Source: Pseudomonadota bacterium (GTDB lineage Bacteria > Pseudomonadota > Gammaproteobacteria > Xanthomonadales > Xanthomonadaceae). From it: a stretch of 64,000 bases of DNA. A model generated the notes under the pieces. It searched no databases, was not told the origin of the DNA, and saw nothing but the letters and a program-made list of their open reading frames with translations. Each line of letters opens with the position of its first letter. Within the stretch, counting starts at the first letter, position 1. The stretch spans positions 62,001 to 126,000 of the forward strand of contig JAEWBY010000007.1 in NCBI GenBank assembly GCA_023390905.1, written 5' to 3'. The translations under genes and the position numbers were made by a program. Below, piece after piece: positions 1 to 8,260 of this stretch.

Positions 1-13
1 TTGAGCCGTGGGC

Positions 14-685
14 ATGCATCTCCCCCGCTGGGTCTGGATCGGCGCGATCGCATTGGCGTGCGTGGCGGGCATGGTCAACGTGGTCGGCTTTCTCGGCTTC
101 GAACACCAGGCCATCACGCACCTGACCGGCACGACGACGCTGCTGGGCGCAGCGCTCGCCGAAGGCAACGGACGCGCGATCGCGCATCTGTGGGGCATGC
201 TGATCGCGTTCAGTGCCGGCGCGATGCTGAGCGGCCTGATCATCCAGGATCAGACGCTGAAGCTGGGCCGCCGCTATGGCGTGGCGCTGGCGATCGAAGC
301 AGTGCTGTTGATCGCGGCGGTTCCGCTGTTCGAGCAACGCGTGATCATCGGCGCGCTGCTCGCCGCCATGGCCTGCGGATTGCAGAATGCAATGGTGACG
401 ACCTACAGCGGTGCGATCGTGCGCACCACGCACCTGAGCGGCATGTTCACCGATCTGGGCATCGGCCTGGGCCATCTGCTGCGCGGCAAACCATTGCCGG
501 TGCGGCGCTTGACCCTGAGCGGGCTGATCATCAGCGGCTTCCTGGGCGGAGGCGTGCTGGGTGCGCTGCTGTTCCATCGCTTCGGCTATGCCGCGCTGTA
601 TGCGCCTGCGCTGTTGACCGGGGCGACCGGGCTGGGCCATCTGATCTATCGGCAGTGGTCGCGGTATCGCACCGGCGAGAGCTGA
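14..685 (+). CDS. YoaK/DUF1275-family inner-membrane protein
   Basis: A hydrophobic protein of about 223 residues with roughly six membrane segments. The N-terminal pattern (a GMVNVVGFLGF segment followed by HLTGTTTLLGAAL) is the hallmark of the DUF1275/YoaK family of small membrane proteins, which have no established biochemical role. The gene may start at ATG 14 or at GTG 8. The window begins just upstream, so the ribosome binding site and any upstream partner cannot be judged. It ends 36 bases before thiD on the same strand. The family assignment is fairly secure and the function is unknown. Confidence 0.8.
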   Translation: MHLPRWVWIGAIALACVAGMVNVVGFLGFEHQAITHLTGTTTLLGAALAEGNGRAIAHLWGMLIAFSAGAMLSGLIIQDQTLKLGRRYGVALAIEAVLLIAAVPLFEQRVIIGALLAAMACGLQNAMVTTYSGAIVRTTHLSGMFTDLGIGLGHLLRGKPLPVRRLTLSGLIISGFLGGGVLGALLFHRFGYAALYAPALLTGATGLGHLIYRQWSRYRTGES

Positions 686-721
686 TCCGGCAGCGCGCGC
701 GGCCGGTGGCACAATACCGGC

Positions 722-1531
722 ATGAACCCTCCCGACGTCGTTTCCGCGCTCACCATTGCTGGCTCCGATTCCGGCGGCGGCGCGGGCATCCAGGCCGATC
801 TGAAAACCTTCGCGGCGCATCGCGTCCATGGGCTGTCGGCGATTGCCGCACTGACCGCGCAACACACGCGCGGCGTCACCGCCGTGCACGTGCCGCCGAT
901 GGAATTCCTGCGCGCGCAGCTCGATGCCTGCTTCGATGATTTCGCCATCGCCGCGGTCAAGCTCGGCATGCTCGCCAATGCAACGGTGATCGATACCGTT
1001 GCGCAGGCGCTGCAATCGCGCGCGCCCGGCATCATCGTGCTGGATCCGGTGATGGTGGCCACCAGCGGCGCCAAGCTGCTCGAAGACAGTGCGCTGGAGG
1101 GCCTGCGGCGTCGCCTGCTGCCGATGGCAAGCGTGATCACGCCCAACCTGCCCGAGGCCGAACTGCTGCTCGGCGAGCGCATCGAAACACTCGATGGCAT
1201 GCGCCGCGCCACGCGGGCGCTGCTGGCGCTGGGCGCGCGCGCGGTATTCCTCAAGGGCGGGCATCTGCCCGGCGATGGCGACGTGATCGATCTCTATGCC
1301 GACGCCGACGGCCTGCGCGAGATTTCCCATCCGCGCCTGCAGGTGGATGCGCATGGCACCGGATGCACGCTGGCTTCGGCCATCGCCGCACAGACCTGCC
1401 TGGGACGCTCGCTGCCCGATGCGTGTTTTGCGGCGTCCGACTACGTGCATCGTGCACTGGCCGGCGGCTGCCATCCCGGCCGCAGCGACGTGTTGGTGCT
1501 GGATCACTTCGGCGCGGCGCCGCCTGCATGA
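722..1531 (+). CDS. thiD: Hydroxymethylpyrimidine/phosphomethylpyrimidine kinase ThiD
   Basis: A 269-residue cytosolic ribokinase-fold enzyme that phosphorylates hydroxymethylpyrimidine and its monophosphate to supply the pyrimidine half of thiamine. The N-terminal TIAGSDSGGGAGIQADLK segment (about residues 11-28) binds substrate. DPVMVATSG (about 108-116) and the HGTGC anion hole (about 211-215) are the expected ATP/phosphate sites. The length is normal for ThiD. Its TGA stop overlaps the ATG of the downstream hydrolase (ATGA), so the two are translationally coupled. No TPP-riboswitch-like leader fits in the 36-base upstream gap. Confidence 0.95.
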   Translation: MNPPDVVSALTIAGSDSGGGAGIQADLKTFAAHRVHGLSAIAALTAQHTRGVTAVHVPPMEFLRAQLDACFDDFAIAAVKLGMLANATVIDTVAQALQSRAPGIIVLDPVMVATSGAKLLEDSALEGLRRRLLPMASVITPNLPEAELLLGERIETLDGMRRATRALLALGARAVFLKGGHLPGDGDVIDLYADADGLREISHPRLQVDAHGTGCTLASAIAAQTCLGRSLPDACFAASDYVHRALAGGCHPGRSDVLVLDHFGAAPPA

Positions 1532-2376
1532 GCATCACGGCCATCGACACGCCCGTGCAGACCGGCGACGGGCACCGCTACACGGTGATCAGCCGCATGC
1601 CCGCGCAGGCCAAGGCGCATCTGCTGTGGATCCCGGCGCTCGGCGTGGCGGCGCGGCATTACCTTCCCTTCGCCGAAGCGCTGGCCGCGCGTGGAATCGC
1701 GGTGCATCTGCACGAGTGGCGCGGCAACGGCAGCAGTTCGCTGCGCGCCAATCGCGCCAGCGATTGGGGCTACCGGGAACTGCTGACGCAGGATCTGCCT
1801 GCCACGCATGGCATCGTGCGCGAGCATGCTTCCGGTTCGGCGTTGATCATCGGGGGCCACAGCCTGGGCGGCCAGATCGCCGGCTGTTATCTCGGCCTGC
1901 ATCCGGACGCATTCCCGCGGTTGTGGCTCGTGGCGAGCGGCACGCCCTACTGGCGCACGTTTCCGCGCCCGCTGCGATGGACGCTGCCGTGGTTCTATCA
2001 GTTCGCGATCTGGATCGCACGGCGTCGCGGCGCCCTGCCCGGCCGGCAGCTCGGCTTCGGCGGGGAAGAAGCGCGCAGCCTGATTCGCGACTGGGCGAGC
2101 GTGGGCCTCGGTGGTCATTACGCTGCCGCGGGAATGAGCGAGGATCTCGATGCCGCGATGGCGCGCGCGCAACCGCGCCTTTACGGCGTGCTGTTCAAGC
2201 GCGATTGGCTGGCGCCGCAGGCATCACTTGCCGGACTGATCGCCAAGTTCCCGCAGGCCCGCAGCCAGGTGGCATTGCTGGATGCGCCGGCGCTGGGCGC
2301 ACGCGCCGACCATTTCGCCTGGATGAAACGGCCCGACGCGGTCGCCAAGCTGCTGTGCGATTCGCTGGGGCGTTGA
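1528..2376 (+). CDS. Alpha/beta-fold hydrolase
   Basis: A 282-residue predicted serine hydrolase without a signal peptide. The nucleophile elbow GHSLGG lies at about residues 110-115, with Ser112 the likely nucleophile. A C-terminal RADHFAW segment may supply the catalytic histidine. I chose ATG 1528 because it overlaps the thiD stop by four bases, and because upstream extensions would lie inside thiD in another frame. The substrate cannot be inferred, and coupling to thiD does not prove a role in thiamine metabolism. The gene converges with the diguanylate cyclase after only 31 bases. Confidence 0.85.
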   Translation: MSITAIDTPVQTGDGHRYTVISRMPAQAKAHLLWIPALGVAARHYLPFAEALAARGIAVHLHEWRGNGSSSLRANRASDWGYRELLTQDLPATHGIVREHASGSALIIGGHSLGGQIAGCYLGLHPDAFPRLWLVASGTPYWRTFPRPLRWTLPWFYQFAIWIARRRGALPGRQLGFGGEEARSLIRDWASVGLGGHYAAAGMSEDLDAAMARAQPRLYGVLFKRDWLAPQASLAGLIAKFPQARSQVALLDAPALGARADHFAWMKRPDAVAKLLCDSLGR

Positions 2377-2407
2377 TCCAGCGCGACACGGCGCATGCCC
2401 CGCCATG

Positions 2408-3496
2408 TCAGGGAGTGCCGCCTTCGCGCTTGCCCACCACGATGCAGTCCCGTCCCTTGCGCTTGGCCTCGTACAGGCCCTGATCGGCGGTGTCGATCCA
2501 GTCGCCGATGGTCTGCATGCCGGGTTCGACCTCCGCCATGCCGATGCTCACCGTGCAGCGCAGCCCGTCGCGGGTGAATGCGTAGGCCGCGACCTGGCGG
2601 CGCAGGCGTTCGGCGGCGAGGATGGCTTCTTCCCAGTGGGTGTCGGGCATGACGATGCCGAATTCGTCACCGCCGTAGCGGCCCCCGGTGTCGGTGTCGC
2701 GCAGGCAGACTTTCATCAGCCGCGCGAATTCCTCCACCACCGCATCACCGACGGTATGCCCGCGGGTGTCGTTGATCTGCTTGAAGCGATCGATATCGAT
2801 CAGCACCAGCACGGCCGGCCGGCGATACCGCTGGAAGCGGCGCAGTTCGCTCGATACCGCATACAGCCATTGCTGGCGGTTCATCAGGCCGGTGGCGGCG
2901 TCGAAGCGCGCCATCTTCTCCAGCCGTTCCTTGTGGCGCTGCGCCTTGCGCGAAATGGAATGGGTGGCAAAGCCGATCGCCATCGGATAGATCACCAGGA
3001 ACGGCAGGCACGCCAGCATCACCTGCTGACTGGTGCGCGGCTCGAACGCGAAGCCCCAGGCCGCGCTGGAGGCCAGGCAGGTCAGCACCATCGCGCCGAA
3101 CGTGCGCGCACCGAAACGCGGGCCGCCGATGATGATCTTGTCCATCGTCAGCATGACCATCAGCAACAGACTGGGCAGCGCGTCGAAATGCATCGCGGCG
3201 ATCCAGAATCCGCCCATCGCCGCATCGAAGGTCAGGTTGCGGAATTCATCCTCGACCGGGTGCAGGCTGCGACTGACGAGCCAGTAGGCCAGATGCGGCC
3301 ACACCAGTCCGTTGAACAGCAGCAGGCCCCACAGATCCGGGCCCTCGCGGTGCTCCACCAGCACCGCCGCCACGCAGAGCATGCCCAGCCCGAGCCCGAG
3401 GGTGCGCATGCGATAGGTGCGATAACCGGCGCGTGTCCGGTGGGTGTGGTCGCTGCGTTGGGCTTTGTCGAAGGGCAAGGAAGCGTTCGCGTGCAC
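2408..3496 (-). CDS. MASE2-domain diguanylate cyclase
   Basis: A membrane-bound GGDEF protein expected to make cyclic di-GMP, the second messenger that usually switches on EPS production. The N-terminal half carries several membrane segments and the MASE2 signature (VWPHLAYWLVSRS, then a TFDAAMGGFW segment), as in AdrA/DgcC of enterobacteria. The C-terminal cyclase domain has an intact GGDEF at about residues 275-279 of the 362-residue form. An RDTD inhibitory I-site sits exactly five residues before it. The reading frame is open to 3616, but that extension crosses a low-complexity repeat, so I prefer GTG 3496; the start remains uncertain. It sits beside the EPS locus, which fits a regulatory link but does not prove one. 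Confidence 0.88.
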   Translation of the reverse strand: MHANASLPFDKAQRSDHTHRTRAGYRTYRMRTLGLGLGMLCVAAVLVEHREGPDLWGLLLFNGLVWPHLAYWLVSRSLHPVEDEFRNLTFDAAMGGFWIAAMHFDALPSLLLMVMLTMDKIIIGGPRFGARTFGAMVLTCLASSAAWGFAFEPRTSQQVMLACLPFLVIYPMAIGFATHSISRKAQRHKERLEKMARFDAATGLMNRQQWLYAVSSELRRFQRYRRPAVLVLIDIDRFKQINDTRGHTVGDAVVEEFARLMKVCLRDTDTGGRYGGDEFGIVMPDTHWEEAILAAERLRRQVAAYAFTRDGLRCTVSIGMAEVEPGMQTIGDWIDTADQGLYEAKRKGRDCIVVGKREGGTP

Positions 3497-3543
3497 GTTC
3501 CTGTGATTCTCGTGCAAAGCCTGTGCCAGCGTAAAGGCGGGTT

Positions 3544-3650
3544 GGGCGGGAGACGGGAGCGGGTAGCCGCAGACGGTAGACGGGAGACCTGAAGCGGACA
3601 GACGCTCCCTTCTCACGTCTCCCTTCTTGCGTCTCCCTTCTCCCCGCCCG
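3544..3650. repeat. Imperfect inverted repeat of GGGAGAC / GTCTCCC units
   Basis: The left side holds several purine-rich units (GGGAGACGGGAG near 3548, GACGGGAGAC near 3579). The right side holds their complements (CGTCTCCC near 3616 and again near 3630). The two sides can fold into a long imperfect hairpin between galE and the cyclase gene. It could end transcription from galE. It resembles in style the larger element at 26894-27069. Confidence 0.6.
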
Positions 3651-3656
3651 ACCGCG

Positions 3657-4673
3657 TCAGGCCAACTGGTAGCCCTGGGGGTTCATCGATTGCCAGCGCC
3701 AGGCGTCCTCGCACATGGCTTCGACATCGCGCTGGGCGCGCCAGCCGAGCAGGCGCTGGGCCAGGCCGGCATCGGCATAGACTTCGGCCACGTCGCCGCT
3801 GCGGCGATCGACGATGTCGTAGGGAATCTCGCGTCCGCTGGCACGGGCGAAGGCGTTCACCAGTTCCAGCACGCTGATGCCACGGCCGGTGCCGAGGTTG
3901 AGGGTCAGGTTGCCATGTCCATTGCCGAGGCAGTCCAGCGCATCGGCATGGGCGCGCGCCAGATCGACCACGTGGATGTAATCGCGCACGCCGGTGCCGT
4001 CGCGCGTGGGCCAATCGCCGCCGAAGATGCGCAGGCGCTCGCGCCGGCCAACCGCGACCTGGCAGATGTACGGCATCAGATTGCTCGGCACGCCGGTCGG
4101 GTCTTCACCGATCAGGCCCGATTCGTGCGCGCCGACCGGATTGAAATAGCGCAGGTTGGCCGCGCGGAACGCCGGCTCGGCCTGGCACAGATCGGCGATG
4201 AGATCCTCCATCACCAGCTTGGTGCGGCCGTAGGGATTGGTCACCCGCAGCGGCGCGTCCTCGCGCACCGGCACGTGGGCCGGATCGCCGTAGACCGTGG
4301 CCGAGGAACTGAACACCAGCTTGCCCACCCCGGCCGCACGCATCGCCTGCAACAGATGGATGGTGCCGCTGATGTTGTTCTCGAAATAATCCAGCGGGCG
4401 CAGGCAGGAATCACCCACCGCCTTGAGTGCGGCGAAATGGATCACCGCGTCGTAGTGATGACGGGCGAACAGCGCCTCGACCGCCGGCTTGTCGCGCAGA
4501 TCCAGCGTATGGCAGTGCACTGCGCGGCCGGTGATCGTCTGCAGGCGGGTGAGCACCTGCGGCGAGCTGTTGGAAAAATTGTCGGCGATCTCCACCTGGT
4601 GGCCGCGCGCGACCAGTTCGACGTAGGTGTGGGCGCCGATGTAGCCGGCGCCGCCGCATAACAGGATTCGCAT
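3657..4673 (-). CDS. galE: UDP-glucose 4-epimerase GalE
   Basis: A 338-residue extended-SDR enzyme that interconverts UDP-glucose and UDP-galactose; some members also act on the N-acetyl sugars. The NAD-binding GGAGYIGAH motif is at residues 7-15. The catalytic serine lies in FSSSATVYG (about 121-129) and the YGRTK pair is Tyr148/Lys152. A start at ATG 4673 places the Rossmann motif at the usual distance from the N-terminus; an in-frame ATG at 4688 is less likely. It is divergent from the nucleotide-sugar dehydrogenase, with a 231-base shared promoter region. It is the first gene of the EPS precursor set. Confidence 0.93.
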   Translation of the reverse strand: MRILLCGGAGYIGAHTYVELVARGHQVEIADNFSNSSPQVLTRLQTITGRAVHCHTLDLRDKPAVEALFARHHYDAVIHFAALKAVGDSCLRPLDYFENNISGTIHLLQAMRAAGVGKLVFSSSATVYGDPAHVPVREDAPLRVTNPYGRTKLVMEDLIADLCQAEPAFRAANLRYFNPVGAHESGLIGEDPTGVPSNLMPYICQVAVGRRERLRIFGGDWPTRDGTGVRDYIHVVDLARAHADALDCLGNGHGNLTLNLGTGRGISVLELVNAFARASGREIPYDIVDRRSGDVAEVYADAGLAQRLLGWRAQRDVEAMCEDAWRWQSMNPQGYQLA

Positions 4674-4904
4674 TCTCTGGCCTCGCATTCCCCTGGCGGA
4701 CGCACCGCGTCCGTTCGCCGTGCTGCCGGCGTATGTCTGCTGTTACGTCATCGGCTGCACGATCAGGCCACGGAACACCCTCCGCGCGCTTGTCGCAGGC
4801 CGCTGTCCTGACCGGCGCGGTTTGCGCGTTATCCGGCGTACACCCGCTAGACTCAGGCGCGGTGTCCGCAAGGTCGCATGTCCAACACAGGGGAACGCTG
4901 CTCG

Positions 4905-6194
4905 ATGAATGCTCAACTGCCCACGCTTGATCAGGTCAAGATCGCCGTCATCGGCCTTGGCTATGTCGGCCTGCCGCTGGCCACCGCCTTCGGCCGCCGT
5001 TTCCCGACCCTGGGCTTCGACATCAACGGCAAGCGTGTGGAGGAACTGAGCCGCCATCACGACCACACGCTGGAAGTCTCCGAAGAGGAACTCAAGGCCG
5101 CCGCGCATCTCGGCTTCAGCGCCGACCCGCAGGCGCTGGCCGGCTGCAACGTCTTCATCGTCACCGTGCCCACGCCGATCGACGAATACAAGCGCCCGGA
5201 TCTGCGTCCGCTGGAATCGGCCAGCCGCACCGTCGGTCGCGCAATCGCGCGCGGCGGCGTGGCGATTTACGAATCCACCGTCTATCCCGGCGCGACGGAG
5301 GAAGCCTGCGTGCCGATCATCGAGCGCGAATCCGGGCTGGTCTTCAACCAGGATTTCTACGCCGGCTACAGCCCCGAACGCATCAATCCGGGCGACAAGC
5401 AGCACCGTCTGGAAACCATCACCAAGGTGACCTCCGGCTCGACTCCGGAAGTGGCTGATTTCGTCGACAGCCTGTACGGGGCAATCGTCACCGCCGGCAC
5501 GCACAAGGCATCGAGCATCCGCGTGGCCGAAGCGGCCAAGGTCATCGAGAACACCCAGCGCGACGTCAACATCGCGCTCATCAACGAACTGGCGCTGATC
5601 TTCCATCGCCTCGGCATCGACACCCATGAAGTGCTCGAAGCCGCCGGCACCAAGTGGAACTTCCTGCCGTTCCGCCCCGGCCTGGTCGGCGGCCACTGCA
5701 TCGGCGTGGATCCGTACTACCTCACCCACAAGGCGCAGCAGATCGGCTACCACCCGGACGTCATCCTCGCCGGCCGCCGCATCAACGACGGCATGGGCGG
5801 ACACGTGGCCCAGCGCGTGGCCAAGCTGATGGGCCAGCGCGGCCTGCAGACCACCCGGTCCAACATCCTGATCCTCGGCCTGGCATTCAAGGAAAACTGT
5901 CCGGACCTGCGCAACACGCGGGTGGTCGACATCGTCGCCGAGCTGCGCAGCTACAACGCCAACGTGCACATCCACGATCCGTGGGTGAGCGCGCACGAGG
6001 CGCAGGAGGAATACGGCCTGACGCTGGTCGATGAGCCCGAGGCCGGCACGTACGACGCGGTGATCCTGGCCGTGTCGCACAAGCAGTTCATCGCGCTGGG
6101 CGCCGACGGCATCCGCCGGTTCGGCAAACCCGATGCGGTACTATTCGACGTCAAGCGCGCCCTGCCGCGCGCCATGGTCGACGACAGCCTGTAA
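4905..6194 (+). CDS. UDP-HexNAc 6-dehydrogenase, VipA/TviB type
   Basis: A 429-residue UDP-glucose/UDP-HexNAc dehydrogenase-family enzyme that oxidises C6 of a nucleotide sugar to a uronic acid. The Rossmann motif GLGYVGLP is at residues 17-24 and the catalytic cysteine lies in GGHCIGVDPYYL (about Cys265). The conserved NTQRDVNIALINEL helix and the overall pattern match TviB/WbpO-type enzymes, which make UDP-GalNAcA or UDP-GlcNAcA, rather than Ugd. I chose ATG 4905, preceded by AGGGGAA, over an in-frame ATG at 4878. It heads the plus-strand EPS block, with the epimerase 48 bases downstream. Confidence 0.9.
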   Translation: MNAQLPTLDQVKIAVIGLGYVGLPLATAFGRRFPTLGFDINGKRVEELSRHHDHTLEVSEEELKAAAHLGFSADPQALAGCNVFIVTVPTPIDEYKRPDLRPLESASRTVGRAIARGGVAIYESTVYPGATEEACVPIIERESGLVFNQDFYAGYSPERINPGDKQHRLETITKVTSGSTPEVADFVDSLYGAIVTAGTHKASSIRVAEAAKVIENTQRDVNIALINELALIFHRLGIDTHEVLEAAGTKWNFLPFRPGLVGGHCIGVDPYYLTHKAQQIGYHPDVILAGRRINDGMGGHVAQRVAKLMGQRGLQTTRSNILILGLAFKENCPDLRNTRVVDIVAELRSYNANVHIHDPWVSAHEAQEEYGLTLVDEPEAGTYDAVILAVSHKQFIALGADGIRRFGKPDAVLFDVKRALPRAMVDDSL

Positions 6195-6242
6195 ACGGCG
6201 TCCGGCCTACCGTAAGACTCCCGTCGAACCTGCAGGATTTCC

Positions 6243-7250
6243 ATGCGCGTACTGGTCACCGGCGCTGCCGGCTTCATTGGTTCCCACCTGAGCGAGCGCC
6301 TGCTGGCGCGCGGCGACGAGGTGCTCGGTTACGACAACCTCAATCCGTATTACGACCCGCGCCTGAAGCAGGCACGCCTGGATCGCCTGCTGCCGCGCGA
6401 TGGCTTCCGCTTCGTCAACGCCGCGCTGGAGGATCGCACCGCGCTGGAACAGGCGTTCGACAGCTTCCGCCCGCAGCGCGTGGTGAACCTGGCCGCGCAG
6501 GCCGGCGTGCGCTATTCACTGGAAAACCCGCACGCCTACATCGACAGCAACATCGTCGGTTTCACCAACATCCTCGAAGCCTGCCGCCATCGCCAGGTCG
6601 AGCATCTGGTGTACGCCTCCTCAAGCTCGGTCTACGGCGCCAACCGCAAGCTGCCGTTCGCGGTCGAGGACAGCGTCGATCATCCGGTCAGCCTGTACGC
6701 GGCCAGCAAGAAGGCCAACGAGCTGATGGCCCATACCTACAGCCATCTGTTCAACCTGCCGACCACCGGCCTGCGCTTTTTCACCGTGTACGGCCCGTGG
6801 GGCCGTCCGGACATGGCGCTGTTCCTGTTCACGCGCAAGATCCTTGCCGGAGAGCCGATCGACGTGTTCAACCACGGCAGGCACACGCGCGACTTCACCT
6901 ATATCGACGATATCGTCGAAGGCGTGATCCGCACGCTCGATCGCGTGCCCGGCCCGGATCCGGACTACGACCCGATGCATCCCTCGCCGGCCACCTCGAG
7001 CGCGCCCTATCGCGTCTACAACATCGGCAACAACGCCCCGGTGGAACTGCTGCGCTACATCGAAGTGCTGGAGGACTGCCTGGGCCGCAAGGCCGAACGC
7101 AACCTGCTGCCGCTGCAACCCGGCGACGTGCCCGACACCTACGCCGACGTCAGCGCGCTGACCCGCGACACCGGCTACGCCCCGTCCACGCCGATCGAAA
7201 CCGGCGTCAAGCGCTTCGTGGAGTGGTACCGCGAGTTCTACCGCGTCTGA
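6243..7250 (+). CDS. NAD-dependent epimerase, UDP-uronate 4-epimerase type
   Basis: A 335-residue extended SDR. GAAGFIGSH (residues 7-15) binds NAD; YASSSSVYG (about 124-132) and LYAASKK (Tyr152, Lys156) form the catalytic triad. The RYSLENPHAYIDSNIVGF segment and the GPWGRPDMALFLFT loop are typical of UDP-glucuronate 4-epimerases (CapI/LpsL) and of TviC-like enzymes. Following the dehydrogenase directly, it most likely converts its uronic acid product to the galacto form. Which uronic acid is used cannot be decided from sequence alone. Confidence 0.88.
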   Translation: MRVLVTGAAGFIGSHLSERLLARGDEVLGYDNLNPYYDPRLKQARLDRLLPRDGFRFVNAALEDRTALEQAFDSFRPQRVVNLAAQAGVRYSLENPHAYIDSNIVGFTNILEACRHRQVEHLVYASSSSVYGANRKLPFAVEDSVDHPVSLYAASKKANELMAHTYSHLFNLPTTGLRFFTVYGPWGRPDMALFLFTRKILAGEPIDVFNHGRHTRDFTYIDDIVEGVIRTLDRVPGPDPDYDPMHPSPATSSAPYRVYNIGNNAPVELLRYIEVLEDCLGRKAERNLLPLQPGDVPDTYADVSALTRDTGYAPSTPIETGVKRFVEWYREFYRV

Positions 7251-7639
7251 GTGACGATCGCCGGGCAACCGGCAATCGCGCGTGGAGCGTAACCGGATCG
7301 TCATGCGGCGATCCCGAGAGCGCACGCGCGTCGGTGAGCATGCCTGCGTGATGCAATGCCGCCGCTCCGCAGACGGCAAACGCGCGGCTGCGTGCGGGTC
7401 GCCTTTCGGCGGCGGATCCGCCCTTCCCCGGCGCCGCGCGCGACATTGCCCGCGAGGAGAACGGAGCGCCTCGATCACGACGCAATGGCGTCGTCGTGAG
7501 GCGCAGGCATCGCGAGCGGGCGATGACGCCGCCCGCCAGACCGCGCACGGCGGCCCTGTCGAAGGTCATCCCCACCAGTGTCCGGTTTGTCGCCAAACCC
7601 GCGTTCTTCTGGACAAGTCCACATCACAGGGGAAAACCG
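7251..7639. other. 389-base intergenic region with hairpins, upstream of the export operon
   Basis: I see no supported gene here. It contains a G+C-rich hairpin segment (about 7390-7416, with CGCC TTTCGG CGGCG) and a GAACGGAGCGC word at 7459-7469. Both recur in the non-coding stretch before tRNA-Ser. A longer inverted repeat lies at 7466-7504. A short GGTTT/AAACC hairpin near 7580-7600 and the AGGGGAA ribosome binding site follow. This is the obvious place for the promoter of the genes from 7640 on, but no clear sigma-54 or -35/-10 pair is recognisable. Confidence 0.6.
7466..7504. repeat. Inverted repeat (GCGCCTC...GAGGCGC)
   Basis: The outer arms GCGCCTC (7466-7472) and GAGGCGC (7498-7504) are perfect complements. 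The inner arms CGACGC and GCGTCG pair around an ATG-containing loop, with a small internal bulge between. It could form an RNA hairpin in the leader of the export operon, or be a remnant of a dispersed palindromic element. Confidence 0.55.
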
Positions 7640-8260
7640 ATGAGACGCTTCCTTGCCGGCGTTGCCGCCGCGGGTCTGACGCTCTTCCTGGCCGCCTGCG
7701 CCAGCAATTCCAGCAGCGAGGCGCCGCCGCCGGTCGCCAGCACGCTGGCCACCGATGCCTACCACATCGGCGTCGACGACATCGTCCAGGTGTCGGTGTG
7801 GCGCAATCCGGAACTGGGCATTACCGTGCCGGTGCGTCCGGACGGCATGATCTCGGTCCCGCTGGTGGGGGATGTCGCCGCTGGCGGCCACACCCCGCAG
7901 GAAGTGGCCAAGGACATCCAGGACAAGCTCGCCGCGTTCGTGCGCGATCCGCAGGTGGCGGTCATCCTCACCGATCTGCGCAGCCACGAATACCTCTCGC
8001 GCGTGCGCGTGACCGGCGCCGTGCGCCAGCCGGTGTCGCTGCCGTACCGCCCCGGCATGACCGTGCTCGACGCCGTGCTCGCCGCCGGTGGCGTGACCGA
8101 GTTCGCCGCGCCGGATCGCTCGGATCTGCACCGCCGCAACGCCGAGGAGACCCGCACCTATGCCGTGCGCCTGGATCGCATCCTCAATCGCGGTGATCTG
8201 AGCACCAACTACACCGTGTCGCCCGGCGACGTGATCACCGTGCCCGAGCGGACGTTCTGA
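7640..8260 (+). CDS. Polysaccharide export outer-membrane lipoprotein (Wza-like, XrtA type)
   Basis: A 206-residue lipoprotein of the Poly_export/SLBB family, the outer-membrane channel component for EPS. A type II signal peptide ends in the lipobox LAAC (Cys20). The Poly_export domain starts at YHIGVDDIVQVSVWRN and is followed by one SLBB segment. It is about half the length of E. coli Wza, as is usual for the short form found in XrtA-associated loci. ATG 7640 follows AGGGGAA and is preferred to an upstream extension to 7496 that would bury the signal peptide. Its stop overlaps the next start (TGATG), so it is coupled to the chain-length protein. Confidence 0.9.
   Translation: MRRFLAGVAAAGLTLFLAACASNSSSEAPPPVASTLATDAYHIGVDDIVQVSVWRNPELGITVPVRPDGMISVPLVGDVAAGGHTPQEVAKDIQDKLAAFVRDPQVAVILTDLRSHEYLSRVRVTGAVRQPVSLPYRPGMTVLDAVLAAGGVTEFAAPDRSDLHRRNAEETRTYAVRLDRILNRGDLSTNYTVSPGDVITVPERTF

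Noticed and set aside
686..721. Thiamine riboswitch upstream of thiD
   Set aside because: The gap is only 36 bases and has no conserved TPP-riboswitch core.
1..939. Long Arg-rich open frame over the first two genes
   Set aside because: It is an antisense-like composition in another frame of a high-GC region; the DUF1275 and thiD frames have clear family motifs.
4885..4896. Recurrent ACAGGGGAA words before EPS genes (also near 7626, 26790 and 51380) as a possible CsrA site
   Set aside because: Spacing to the start varies and most copies serve as ordinary ribosome binding sites; the match to the CsrA consensus is poor.
4743..6080. 445-codon minus-strand frame opposite the dehydrogenase
   Set aside because: It lies entirely over the TviB-like gene and has the His/Asp/Ala/Val-rich composition of an antisense shadow.
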